A stretch of DNA of 8,153 bases from TWA4 sp051879195 (GTDB lineage: Bacteria; Bacillota; Clostridia; Lachnospirales; Lachnospiraceae): assembly GCA_051879195.1 (NCBI GenBank), contig JBJELO010000230.1:1-8153 (forward strand). Direction: 5' to 3'. The notes under the pieces were generated by a model. The model had not been told where the DNA came from and did no database searches. It worked only from the letters and a program-made list of their open reading frames with translations. A program made the translations under genes and the position numbers. Shown in pieces: positions 1 to 5,339 of this stretch; the first letter of the stretch is position 1, and every line of letters starts with the position of its first letter.

Positions 1-48
1 TGCCAGCAGCACAGCTGTAAGCCTCATAAAGCTTTTTTTCTTTGTCAT
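1..48 (-). CDS. N-terminal fragment of a probable exported protein
   Basis: Only the first 16 codons are in the window; they read MTKKKSFMRLTAVLLA. Three lysines and an arginine followed by a hydrophobic run (LTAVLLA) look like the n-region and early h-region of a signal peptide or a membrane anchor. The cleavage site, any lipobox and the mature protein lie beyond position 1, so no function can be named. The start at 46-48 is supported by a ribosome site (GAAAGGAG, complement of about 55-62) seven bases upstream, and by a consensus promoter and leader further upstream. It lies in the same direction as, and downstream of, the dehydrogenase gene, but its own promoter suggests a separate transcript. 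Confidence 0.7.
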   Translation of the reverse strand, partial: MTKKKSFMRLTAVLLA

Positions 49-80
49 CCTTATTCTCCTTTCGGGTAAAATAAAATAAA

Positions 81-106
81 GAGAGTTTCCCCGTTGAAAA
101 ACTCCC
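81..106 (-). promoter_or_regulatory. 5'-leader hairpin with U-rich tail (stabiliser, attenuator or terminator)
   Basis: The arms 81-88 and 99-106 pair over eight positions (one G-U) around a 10-base loop. In the leftward direction the stem is followed by a T-rich stretch (about 66-80), the usual layout of an intrinsic terminator. It lies between the promoter at 119-146 and the start codon at 48, so it could act as a 5' mRNA stabiliser or an attenuator. It could also stop read-through from the dehydrogenase gene that ends at 250, for which no other terminator is visible. The role is inferred. Confidence 0.45.
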
Positions 107-118
107 TTGTTTTTATTA

Positions 119-146
119 ATTATACTGCATTATCGCCATTTTGCAA
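119..146 (-). promoter_or_regulatory. Sigma-A-type promoter for the leftward exported-protein gene
   Basis: On the minus strand, TTGCAA (141-146) is followed after 16 bases by a perfect TATAAT (119-124). The predicted transcript starts near 112, about 64 bases before the start codon, and immediately enters the 81-106 hairpin. The surrounding 110-250 stretch is very AT-rich, as expected for a promoter region. Confidence 0.65.
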
Positions 147-249
147 TATTTTTCATGAATATTACATAAATTTTTGTATATTTCACAAAATAAAACGCCG
201 TGTTTTTCACATTCTATTCATATTTATGCACAATGCAATTTATCTGTTT

Positions 250-1335
250 TTATAAATCCAGCTTTTTCGCTGCTTCCACAACCATCTCTTCAGTCACCCG
301 GTAAGGGTAATGCTGCAAATCTTCATCCTGTACAATGATACCGGCAACTTTTTTCACATCCTCCACTGTGACGCCAATGTCTGACAGCTTTACCGGAAGA
401 CCTGCTTTCCGATTGAATTCCATCATTTTCCGGCACTCCTCGTCATTACCGTCGATGAGCAGAAGCATCAGGATTCCAAATCCTACTACCACACCGTGCA
501 GGTGCTCTTTCCGGGTTTCGTCAAATCCGGGCAGACTGCACAGACCATAGAAAAACGCATGAGCCACGCCTCCGTTGTAATCCATGGTATGATCTCTTGC
601 CACCAGCATGGAAACCCAGCCTGTGGTGATAATGATCGCCAGTGCCGCCTGTTCCAGTTCATAGGAAGCAATCTTCGCTTCATTATCTTTCAGAGCCTGT
701 TCCCCATGCTGAACCAGCGTCTCCATACACATGCGGCTCAGATTAACACCCATGGCACGAAAATGCTCCAGCTGCTCGTCTTTCGCAGAAATGCTGACCT
801 CATAATATTTGGCACAGGTATCGCCGATTCCTGCCCACAGATACTGAACCGGGGCCTTTGCCATAATATCCGTATCCATAAAAACATGGACTGCCGATTT
901 CAGAAAATGCACAAACCTGCAGAAACTTCCATCTTCATTGTAAACAATAGATACCGAAGAAGATGCAGCGCAATTGGATGCAATCGTAGGAAATGCGGCA
1001 TATGGTTTTCCCAGCTCCAGACTGACCAGCTTACATGTGTCAACCGCTTTTCCTCCTCCCACGGCAAATATTATATCCGCCTCCAGAACAGCCGGTTCTT
1101 CTGCCAGACGCTTCGCAGCTTCAAAAGTACATTCTTTTCCGTACCAGACGAATGCATTGATTTCCATATCAGTGCCTTTCAGTGCACGCAGCAGTTTTTC
1201 CCTGGCAGCAGCCATGGCTTTTTCTCCGCCGATGACTACAGCTTTTGTACCGTATATCCTGCAGAACTCCGGAATTTTCACATAAGCCTCCGGACCCACC
1301 GTATAGGAAGGAATTACAATTGAATAATTTTCCAT
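250..1335 (-). CDS. Iron-containing alcohol dehydrogenase family protein (GldA/YbdH-like)
   Basis: This 361-residue protein is a full-length member of the glycerol dehydrogenase-like branch of group III metal-dependent dehydrogenases. It should be a cytoplasmic NAD(P)-dependent oxidoreductase acting on a small hydroxy/oxo compound. The nucleotide-binding motif GGGKAVD is at 93-99 and the TIASNCAA loop at 117-124. The expected divalent-metal ligands are D172 (GIGDTCAK), H259 (VAHAFFYG) and H280 (HGVVVGFG). The segments TIASNCAA...VYNEDG and KAPVQYLWAGIGDT remind me more of E. coli YbdH (HcxA, a 2-oxo acid reductase) than of classical glycerol dehydrogenase, but this is from memory. The start at 1333-1335 has an AAGGAGGA site (1346-1353) about 10 bases upstream. 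The gene is divergent from an aminotransferase, which fits a 2-oxo acid substrate. Glycerol dehydrogenase remains possible; the family is certain, the substrate is not. Confidence 0.88.
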   Translation of the reverse strand: MENYSIVIPSYTVGPEAYVKIPEFCRIYGTKAVVIGGEKAMAAAREKLLRALKGTDMEINAFVWYGKECTFEAAKRLAEEPAVLEADIIFAVGGGKAVDTCKLVSLELGKPYAAFPTIASNCAASSSVSIVYNEDGSFCRFVHFLKSAVHVFMDTDIMAKAPVQYLWAGIGDTCAKYYEVSISAKDEQLEHFRAMGVNLSRMCMETLVQHGEQALKDNEAKIASYELEQAALAIIITTGWVSMLVARDHTMDYNGGVAHAFFYGLCSLPGFDETRKEHLHGVVVGFGILMLLLIDGNDEECRKMMEFNRKAGLPVKLSDIGVTVEDVKKVAGIIVQDEDLQHYPYRVTEEMVVEAAKKLDL

Positions 1336-1351
1336 AGAATCACTTTCCTCC

Positions 1352-1380
1352 TTGTCTTTCTCGCATTAACGTGTTAAAAT
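1352..1380 (+). promoter_or_regulatory. Extended -10 promoter for the aminotransferase gene
   Basis: TTGTCT (1352-1357), a 17-base spacer and TAAAAT (1375-1380) preceded by TGT (1372-1374) form a sigma-A-type promoter with an extended -10. Transcription would begin near 1387, giving a leader of about 58 bases. The -35 overlaps the ribosome site of the divergent dehydrogenase gene, so polymerase bound here would lie across the start of that gene. I found no equally clear leftward promoter in 1336-1444. Confidence 0.5.
1366..1377. promoter_or_regulatory. Dyad TTAAC-GT-GTTAA over the -10 (candidate operator)
   Basis: Five-base arms separated by two bases form a perfect inverted repeat covering the extended -10 of the aminotransferase promoter. 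The position suits a repressor site. The cognate regulator is unknown and no regulator gene is in the window. A 10-bp dyad in an AT-rich spacer can arise by chance. Confidence 0.35.
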
Positions 1381-1394
1381 CATCACCAGATAAA

Positions 1395-1423
1395 AAACTG
1401 TATGACTGTATTTTTTACAGTTT
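1395..1423. repeat. Three ACTGTA half-sites in the aminotransferase leader
   Basis: ACTGTA occurs at 1397-1402 and 1405-1410, and its complement TACAGT at 1416-1421. The outer pair forms an eight-base dyad (AAACTGTA at 1395-1402, TACAGTTT at 1416-1423) and the inner pair a six-base dyad with a 5-base spacer. The cluster lies just downstream of the predicted start site and ahead of the ribosome site, so it may be a protein-binding site or alternative RNA hairpins. Function is not known. Confidence 0.4.
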
Positions 1424-1444
1424 ACAAATCCACGAGGTATCAAT

Positions 1445-2629
1445 ATGTTGAATCAACAATACACCAATATGCTGCATGAAAAAGATATTATCTTTGAAAT
1501 TTTTAACTACTCTCAGAAGCGTGCGAAAGAAATCGGCGCTGAAAATGTATATGATTTCAGTCTGGGCAATCCTTCCGTCCCTGCGCCTTCTGCCGTACGG
1601 TCTGTCATGGAGAAAAAGCTGGAAACACTGGAGCCCCTTTCTCTGCACGGCTACAGTCCCAGCCTGGGAATTCCGGAGGTTAAAGAGAAAATTGCAGAGG
1701 ATCTGAACCGTCGTTACGGCTGCCATTATGCAGCATCCCACATCTTTATGACGGCCGGGGCAGCCGGGGCTCTGGCCCACGCCCTGCGTGCCGTTACCAA
1801 TCCCGGTGATGAAATCCTCACCATCGCTCCCTATTTCCCCGAGTACAAACCTTATACAGCCGGCGCCGGGCTGAAGCTGAAAGTCGTACCGGCCGATACC
1901 GACACGTTTCAGATTCCTTTCGAAACTCTGGAGATGATGCTCACGCCTGAGGTCTCCGCAGTTCTGATCAATTCTCCCAACAATCCCAGCGGTGTCGTAT
2001 ACTCCACGCCCACCATAAAGCGGCTGGCTGAAATTCTGACACGAAAATCCGAAGAATACGGTCATACCATCTTCCTGATCTCCGATGAACCCTACCGTGA
2101 CATCATCTTCCGGGGAACCGACAGTCCTTATATTGCCAGTTTCTACGAGGATACAATTACCTGCTATTCTTTCAGCAAATCAATCTCACTGCCCGGGGAA
2201 CGAATCGGATATCTGGCAGTCAGTCCCAACTGCCGGTACGCAGACCGGATCATCGAACTGTGCCCCCAGATTTCCCGAACCACAGGACATAACGGGGCCG
2301 CCTCCCTGCTCCAGCATACCGTGGGTGAAGTCTGTTCCATGACGTCTGAGCTGTCCGTATATGAAACCAACAAAAACCTGCTTTATCAGGCCCTCACCGA
2401 ATACGGTTACCACTGTGTTGAACCCGGCGGAACCTTCTATATGTTCCCCCGTTCACCGGAACCGGATTCCATGGCTTTCTGCAAGCGTGCCATGGACATG
2501 GATCTGATGCTGGTTCCCGGTGACAATTTCGGCTGTCCCGGACATTTCCGGATTGCTTACTGCGTCCCTGAAGAGCGGGTGAAAAAAGCGCTTCCGATCT
2601 TTGGCCGTCTGGCAGAAAGCTACCGGTAA
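1445..2629 (+). CDS. Pyridoxal-phosphate-dependent aminotransferase, class I/II (AspC-like)
   Basis: This 394-residue cytoplasmic enzyme has the usual length and motif order of fold-type I aminotransferases, which move an amino group between an amino acid and a 2-oxo acid on PLP. Visible signatures are the SLGNPSVPAP substrate-loop region (39-48), NSPNNPSG (176-183), the cofactor aspartate D214 and Y217 in ISDEPY, the Schiff-base lysine K245 in SFSK, R253 in GERIGY, and the carboxylate-binding arginine R369 in HFRIAY. No key residue is missing. The start is supported by CGAGG at 1433-1437 with a seven-base spacer. It is divergent from a YbdH-like dehydrogenase, a pairing I recall for ybdL/ybdH in E. 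coli, although the lysine-region motif here is more AspC-like than YbdL-like. It ends 15 bp from a convergent ABC ATPase gene. Substrate could be aspartate, methionine, or an aromatic or branched-chain amino acid; sequence alone does not decide. Confidence 0.92.
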   Translation: MLNQQYTNMLHEKDIIFEIFNYSQKRAKEIGAENVYDFSLGNPSVPAPSAVRSVMEKKLETLEPLSLHGYSPSLGIPEVKEKIAEDLNRRYGCHYAASHIFMTAGAAGALAHALRAVTNPGDEILTIAPYFPEYKPYTAGAGLKLKVVPADTDTFQIPFETLEMMLTPEVSAVLINSPNNPSGVVYSTPTIKRLAEILTRKSEEYGHTIFLISDEPYRDIIFRGTDSPYIASFYEDTITCYSFSKSISLPGERIGYLAVSPNCRYADRIIELCPQISRTTGHNGAASLLQHTVGEVCSMTSELSVYETNKNLLYQALTEYGYHCVEPGGTFYMFPRSPEPDSMAFCKRAMDMDLMLVPGDNFGCPGHFRIAYCVPEERVKKALPIFGRLAESYR

Positions 2630-2644
2630 GCGCTTATGAAACGG

Positions 2645-3430
2645 TCAATTCTGAAAATATCTTTCCAGGAACTGCCTTGTGCGTTCCTCCCTGGGATTTT
2701 CAAATACCTGTTTGGGAGTGCCGTACTCGGCAACCGTACCTTTATCCAGAAACAGAACCTGATCTGACACATCACGGGCAAACTGCATCTCATGCGTTAC
2801 GATGACCATGGTGGTATTCTTCTCCGATAAACCGCGGATAACTTTCAGTACTTCACCGGTCAGCTCCGGATCCAGTGCGGATGTAGGTTCATCAAAACAC
2901 AGAATATCCGGACTCAGCATCAGTGCTCTGGCAATCGCCACACGCTGCTGCTGTCCGCCGGAGAGCTGGTGCGGATAATAATCCACTTTTTTCAAAAGTC
3001 CCACACTGTCAAGAACAGCACGGCCCTCTTCCTGAATTTCTTCAAGGATTTTCTTTTTATTCGTTTTGAAATCAGGGCGTTCCTTCGCCAGCAGTTCCTT
3101 TGCCAGAGTGACATTTTTCAGGGTCGTATACTGCGGAAACAGATTGAACGACTGAAATACAAGACCAAAATGAAGTCTGCGGTCACGGACTTCCCTGTCA
3201 GAAAGGGTTTTCTGATTAGCTGCATCAAATACCACATTCCCGTTAACCAGAATCTGTCCCTGTGTAGGTGTCTCCAGGAAATTCAGACAGCGAAGCAGCG
3301 TTGTCTTACCGCTTCCGGAAGCACCGATGATTGCCAGCGTCTCTCCCTTTTCCAGAGAAAAATCAATTCCTTTCAGGACTTTCAGATTGTCAAAGTCTTT
3401 TTTCAAACCTTTTACTTCAAGAATAGACAT
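2645..3430 (-). CDS. Amino acid ABC transporter ATP-binding protein (GlnQ/HisP/ArtP family)
   Basis: This 261-residue cytoplasmic ATPase powers the polar amino acid importer encoded by this operon. In order: Walker A GASGSGKTT (36-44), Q-loop Q93 in VFQSFNLFPQ, signature LSGGQ (156-160), Walker B ILCFDE (176-181, catalytic E181), D-loop SALD, and H-loop H213 in VTHE. All catalytic motifs are intact. At about 20 residues longer than many GlnQ proteins, it carries a charged, lysine-rich stretch (about 114-137) between the Q-loop and the signature. The start codon is preceded by AAGGAGG, and the TAA stop of the upstream permease gene overlaps this ribosome site, so the two are probably translationally coupled. 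The gene ends 15 bp from the convergent aminotransferase, with no clear terminator in between. Family assignment is secure; amino acid specificity is not readable from the ATPase. Confidence 0.95.
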   Translation of the reverse strand: MSILEVKGLKKDFDNLKVLKGIDFSLEKGETLAIIGASGSGKTTLLRCLNFLETPTQGQILVNGNVVFDAANQKTLSDREVRDRRLHFGLVFQSFNLFPQYTTLKNVTLAKELLAKERPDFKTNKKKILEEIQEEGRAVLDSVGLLKKVDYYPHQLSGGQQQRVAIARALMLSPDILCFDEPTSALDPELTGEVLKVIRGLSEKNTTMVIVTHEMQFARDVSDQVLFLDKGTVAEYGTPKQVFENPREERTRQFLERYFQN

Positions 3431-3442
3431 GATACACCCTCC

Positions 3443-4081
3443 TTATACCCTGTAATAATCGAGTTTTTTCTCCAGCCATCCAAAGAACAGTGTCAGTACA
3501 CCGTTGAATGCCAGGAAGAACAGAGCAGATGAGAACAGCGGCCAGATCAGTCCCTGTTTTGTAAATGTATCTGCTTTCATCAGAATTTCCATAACACCGA
3601 TTACACGTGCCAGTGAAGTATCCTTAACCAGAGTAATTACCTCATTGCCCATGGGAGGTACAATCCGCTTGACCACCTGCATCAGTACGACTTTGAAGAA
3701 AATCTGTGTTTTTGTCATACCGAGAACCTGTCCTGCTTCATACTGGCCTTTGGGAATACTTTCAATACCACCTCTGTATATTTCCGAAAAATAAGCAGCA
3801 TAATTGATCACAAATGCAATAACGGCAGCCAGTACGCGGTTGCTCATGGGGATATTGAACAGCAGTCCGGGAGCATACAGTACAACCATTAACTGAAGCA
3901 TCAGAGGTGTCCCCCGGATAATCCAAACAAATACCCGGGTCAGCCACCGCAGCGGGGTAAAGCGGCTCATAGAACCCAGTGCGATTACCAGCCCCAGCGG
4001 TATCGCCATCAGCAGTGTCATCACAAACAGCTGTATATTTTGCACAAAGCCCTCACAAAGGCTTATAATCGGTCCAGACAT
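3443..4081 (-). CDS. Amino acid ABC transporter permease (HisM/GlnP family)
   Basis: This 212-residue integral membrane protein forms the translocation channel of the importer. It begins with the short periplasm-side GPIISLCEGFVQNIQLFVMTLL segment and has about five hydrophobic spans. The family motif IIRGTPLMLQL is at 54-64. The cytoplasmic EAA loop, which docks the ATPase, is around 114-135 and starts YEAGQVLGM; the EIYRGGIESIPKGQ run before it (100-113) is typical of the polar amino acid class. The start at 4079-4081 has AAGGAGA seven bases upstream. Its stop codon (3443-3445) overlaps the ribosome site of the ATPase gene 12 bp downstream. A single permease gene suggests a homodimeric channel. 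The 243-bp spacer to the binding-protein gene is unusually long and structured. Confidence 0.94.
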   Translation of the reverse strand: MSGPIISLCEGFVQNIQLFVMTLLMAIPLGLVIALGSMSRFTPLRWLTRVFVWIIRGTPLMLQLMVVLYAPGLLFNIPMSNRVLAAVIAFVINYAAYFSEIYRGGIESIPKGQYEAGQVLGMTKTQIFFKVVLMQVVKRIVPPMGNEVITLVKDTSLARVIGVMEILMKADTFTKQGLIWPLFSSALFFLAFNGVLTLFFGWLEKKLDYYRV

Positions 4082-4111
4082 AAATCCATCTCCTTCTTCC
4101 TGTCAGATTTT

Positions 4112-4179
4112 CTTTATCCGGCGGTTCTGTTTTTCTGCCGTTTCCCTTTATCCGGCAGTGTTCTTTGTCTGTTTTCCAT
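4112..4179. repeat. Imperfect 34-bp tandem duplication with CTTTATCCGGC
   Basis: CTTTATCCGGC occurs at 4112-4122 and 4146-4156, exactly 34 bases apart. The sequence after each copy is also similar, a T/C-rich stretch with TTCTTTGTCTG-like words. A further TCCGG-TTT-CCGGA dyad lies at about 4186-4198. An inverted repeat CTGCCG (4135-4140) / CGGCAG (4153-4158) straddles the junction of the copies. This may be the remnant of a local duplication or a regulatory spacer ahead of the permease gene. I see no coding content in it. Confidence 0.4.
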
Positions 4180-4209
4180 TCATCCTCCGGTTTCCGGATA
4201 TTTAACAAA

Positions 4210-4243
4210 CAAATCTCCATATGTTTGCCCATATGGAGATTTG
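4210..4243 (-). terminator. 14-bp perfect hairpin between binding-protein and permease genes
   Basis: The arms 4210-4223 and 4230-4243 are perfect 14-base complements around a six-base loop, and each arm ends at the loop in the palindrome CATATG. Leftward of the stem the RNA continues TTTGTTAAA, a weak U-tract. This suits partial termination or protection of the upstream mRNA, a common way for ABC operons to make more binding protein than membrane components. Rightward there is no U-tract, so it is not a terminator in that direction. Confidence 0.6.
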
Positions 4244-4261
4244 CGTCAGATAAATATTTCA

Positions 4262-4290
4262 GATATATACCGACATGAATAGTACATCAA
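4262..4290 (-). promoter_or_regulatory. Weak promoter-like element before the permease gene
   Basis: On the minus strand, TTGATG (4285-4290) is followed after 17 bases by TATATC (4262-4267); each hexamer matches the consensus at four of six positions. If used, it would give a second transcript for permease and ATPase starting near 4255, just before the 4210-4243 hairpin. The region is AT-rich and the match could be chance. Confidence 0.25.
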
Positions 4291-4324
4291 TAATAAATAT
4301 CAATTTATCAAACGGATCCGGAAA

Positions 4325-5044
4325 TTATTTGATCAGCATCTCTGATAAACCATACTTCTCAGCGATCTCGTCAGCAACACCTTCTGCATACAGTTCTTCA
4401 AGAGCAGCATTTACTTTCTCAACCATATCGCTTCCTTTGCGGAATGCAATACCATACTCCTGAGAACCGAAATTGTTGTCAAGATTTACAACCAGATCTT
4501 CATAATCAGTGCCTTCGCCAACCATTGCCAGAGCACATACACTGTCCACGATTGCCAGATCTGCAGTACCTGCTTTTACTTCCATCAGAGCCTTTGCCAT
4601 GGAGTCAACTGCAACATAATTGGAATCACCGAAATATTCTTTTGCAGATACTTCCACTGTATCATCATCCTCAATCGTACCCAGCAGCTTGCCTTCACCG
4701 GTGGAACCCTGTTCTGCAACAACGGTCAGGCCGGAAACATCCTTCATGATCTCTTCCTGGCGGTCAGCTTTCATAACGAGAGCCTGTGTATTGTGCAGGT
4801 AGGGATTGGTAATACCCATGTTCTGTTTCCGTTCTTCGGTAATGCACATACCGTTCCAGATACAGTCAATGTTCTTGGACTGCAATTCCACTTCCTTGTT
4901 ATCCCAGTTGATCTGCTGGAACTTTACCTCAACGCCGAGTTTTTCAGCAACAGCCTTCGTCAGTTCGGTATCAAAACCGATCAGTTCGCCGTTCTCATCT
5001 TCATAATTCATAGGTGCAAACAGAGTGATACCAACGATCATCTC
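4325..5044 (-). CDS. Amino acid ABC transporter substrate-binding protein (SBP family 3), 5' end missing
   Basis: The visible 239 residues run from EMIVGITLFAPMNYEDENG to the C-terminus LSEMLIK and cover nearly all of the mature extracytoplasmic ligand-binding protein. This component captures a polar amino acid and delivers it to the permease. Family marks are IGFDTELTKAVAEKLG in lobe 1, the ITEER segment whose R72 (counted from the first visible residue) should bind the ligand carboxylate, and ADLAIVDSVCA with D167 expected to bind the amino group. The open frame runs straight into the 100-N gap at 5045. The true start, signal peptide and probable lipobox cysteine are therefore missing, and the internal ATG at 5039-5041 is not the start. 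First gene of the operon; promoter at 5171-5199. Ligand not determined. Confidence 0.93.
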   Translation of the reverse strand, partial: EMIVGITLFAPMNYEDENGELIGFDTELTKAVAEKLGVEVKFQQINWDNKEVELQSKNIDCIWNGMCITEERKQNMGITNPYLHNTQALVMKADRQEEIMKDVSGLTVVAEQGSTGEGKLLGTIEDDDTVEVSAKEYFGDSNYVAVDSMAKALMEVKAGTADLAIVDSVCALAMVGEGTDYEDLVVNLDNNFGSQEYGIAFRKGSDMVEKVNAALEELYAEGVADEIAEKYGLSEMLIK

Positions 5045-5144
5045 NNNNNNNNNNNNNNNNNNNNNNNNNNNNNNNNNNNNNNNNNNNNNNNNNNNNNNNN
5101 NNNNNNNNNNNNNNNNNNNNNNNNNNNNNNNNNNNNNNNNNNNN
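5045..5144. other. Assembly gap of 100 Ns
   Basis: Exactly 100 undetermined bases, the conventional filler for a scaffold gap of unknown length. It removes the ribosome site, start codon and signal-peptide region of the binding-protein gene. The true distance across it cannot be known from this window, and the join itself is only supported by the operon logic on its left side and the leftward promoter on its right. Confidence 0.98.
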
Positions 5145-5170
5145 TCAGCAGTTTATCACATCACAGTGGT

Positions 5171-5199
5171 ATTATATACGACCTTGCCGAAAAGCGCAA
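5171..5199 (-). promoter_or_regulatory. Promoter for the ABC transporter operon
   Basis: On the minus strand, TTGCGC (5194-5199) is followed after exactly 17 bases by a perfect TATAAT (5171-5176). Transcription would start near 5164 and run leftward through the gap into the binding-protein gene. A CTTGC/GCAAG inverted repeat (5183-5187, 5196-5200) covers the spacer and -35 and could be an operator. Confidence 0.6.
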
Positions 5200-5227
5200 G
5201 TATCTATCACCTTTTTTCCACATTTTA

Positions 5228-5256
5228 TTCATCATTTTTGTCTATTATGCTATAAT
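5228..5256 (+). promoter_or_regulatory. Extended -10 promoter for the sortase gene
   Basis: TATAAT (5251-5256) preceded by TGC (5248-5250) is a perfect extended -10. The -35 position 17 bases upstream is weak (TTCATC, 5228-5233), which an extended -10 can offset. Transcription would start near 5263, about 77 bases before the sortase start codon. It is back to back with the leftward ABC promoter at 5171-5199. Confidence 0.6.
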
Positions 5257-5261
5257 GGTCA

Positions 5262-5284
5262 AAGGGCTGCTCATAACGGCCCTT
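5262..5284 (+). promoter_or_regulatory. 5'-end hairpin in the sortase leader
   Basis: AAGGGC (5262-5267) pairs with GCCCTT (5279-5284) around an 11-base loop, right at the predicted transcript start. No U-tract follows, so it is not a terminator; a 5' stabilising hairpin is the simplest reading. A six-base stem is only modest evidence. Confidence 0.35.
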
Positions 5285-5339
5285 CAATAAAACAGATTAA
5301 CACAGCGGCCCGTACCCGTGCCCTGTAGAAAGGAACTGT

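Noticed and set aside
171..188. Rex- or CRP-like site (TTCACAA half-site) upstream of the exported-protein promoter
   Set aside because: Only one half matches; the left half agrees at two of seven positions, as expected by chance in AT-rich DNA.
227..237. TGCA-CAA-TGCA dyad after the dehydrogenase stop as a terminator
   Set aside because: A four-base stem with a three-base loop and no U-tract is too weak.
496..1323. Long rightward open frame (275 codons) inside the dehydrogenase gene
   Set aside because: It is antisense to a well-supported dehydrogenase with all motifs in the other strand, has no family-like motif in its own translation, and has no convincing ribosome site.
1415..2065. Leftward 216-codon open frame over the aminotransferase
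   Set aside because: Shadow of the aminotransferase gene, whose lysine, aspartate and arginine motifs are read in the plus frame.
2969..3532. Rightward 187-codon open frame over the ATPase/permease junction
   Set aside because: Crosses the boundary of two certain leftward genes; its Phe/Lys/Gln-rich composition is that of an antisense shadow.
4040..4282. Possible small rightward gene (80 codons) in the permease leader
   Set aside because: Its frame runs through the permease start region, the tandem repeat and the hairpin; composition and lack of a ribosome site argue against translation.
4201..4324. Riboswitch or small RNA between the binding-protein and permease genes
   Set aside because: Apart from one simple hairpin I see no multi-helix architecture or conserved riboswitch core; the AT-rich remainder looks unstructured.
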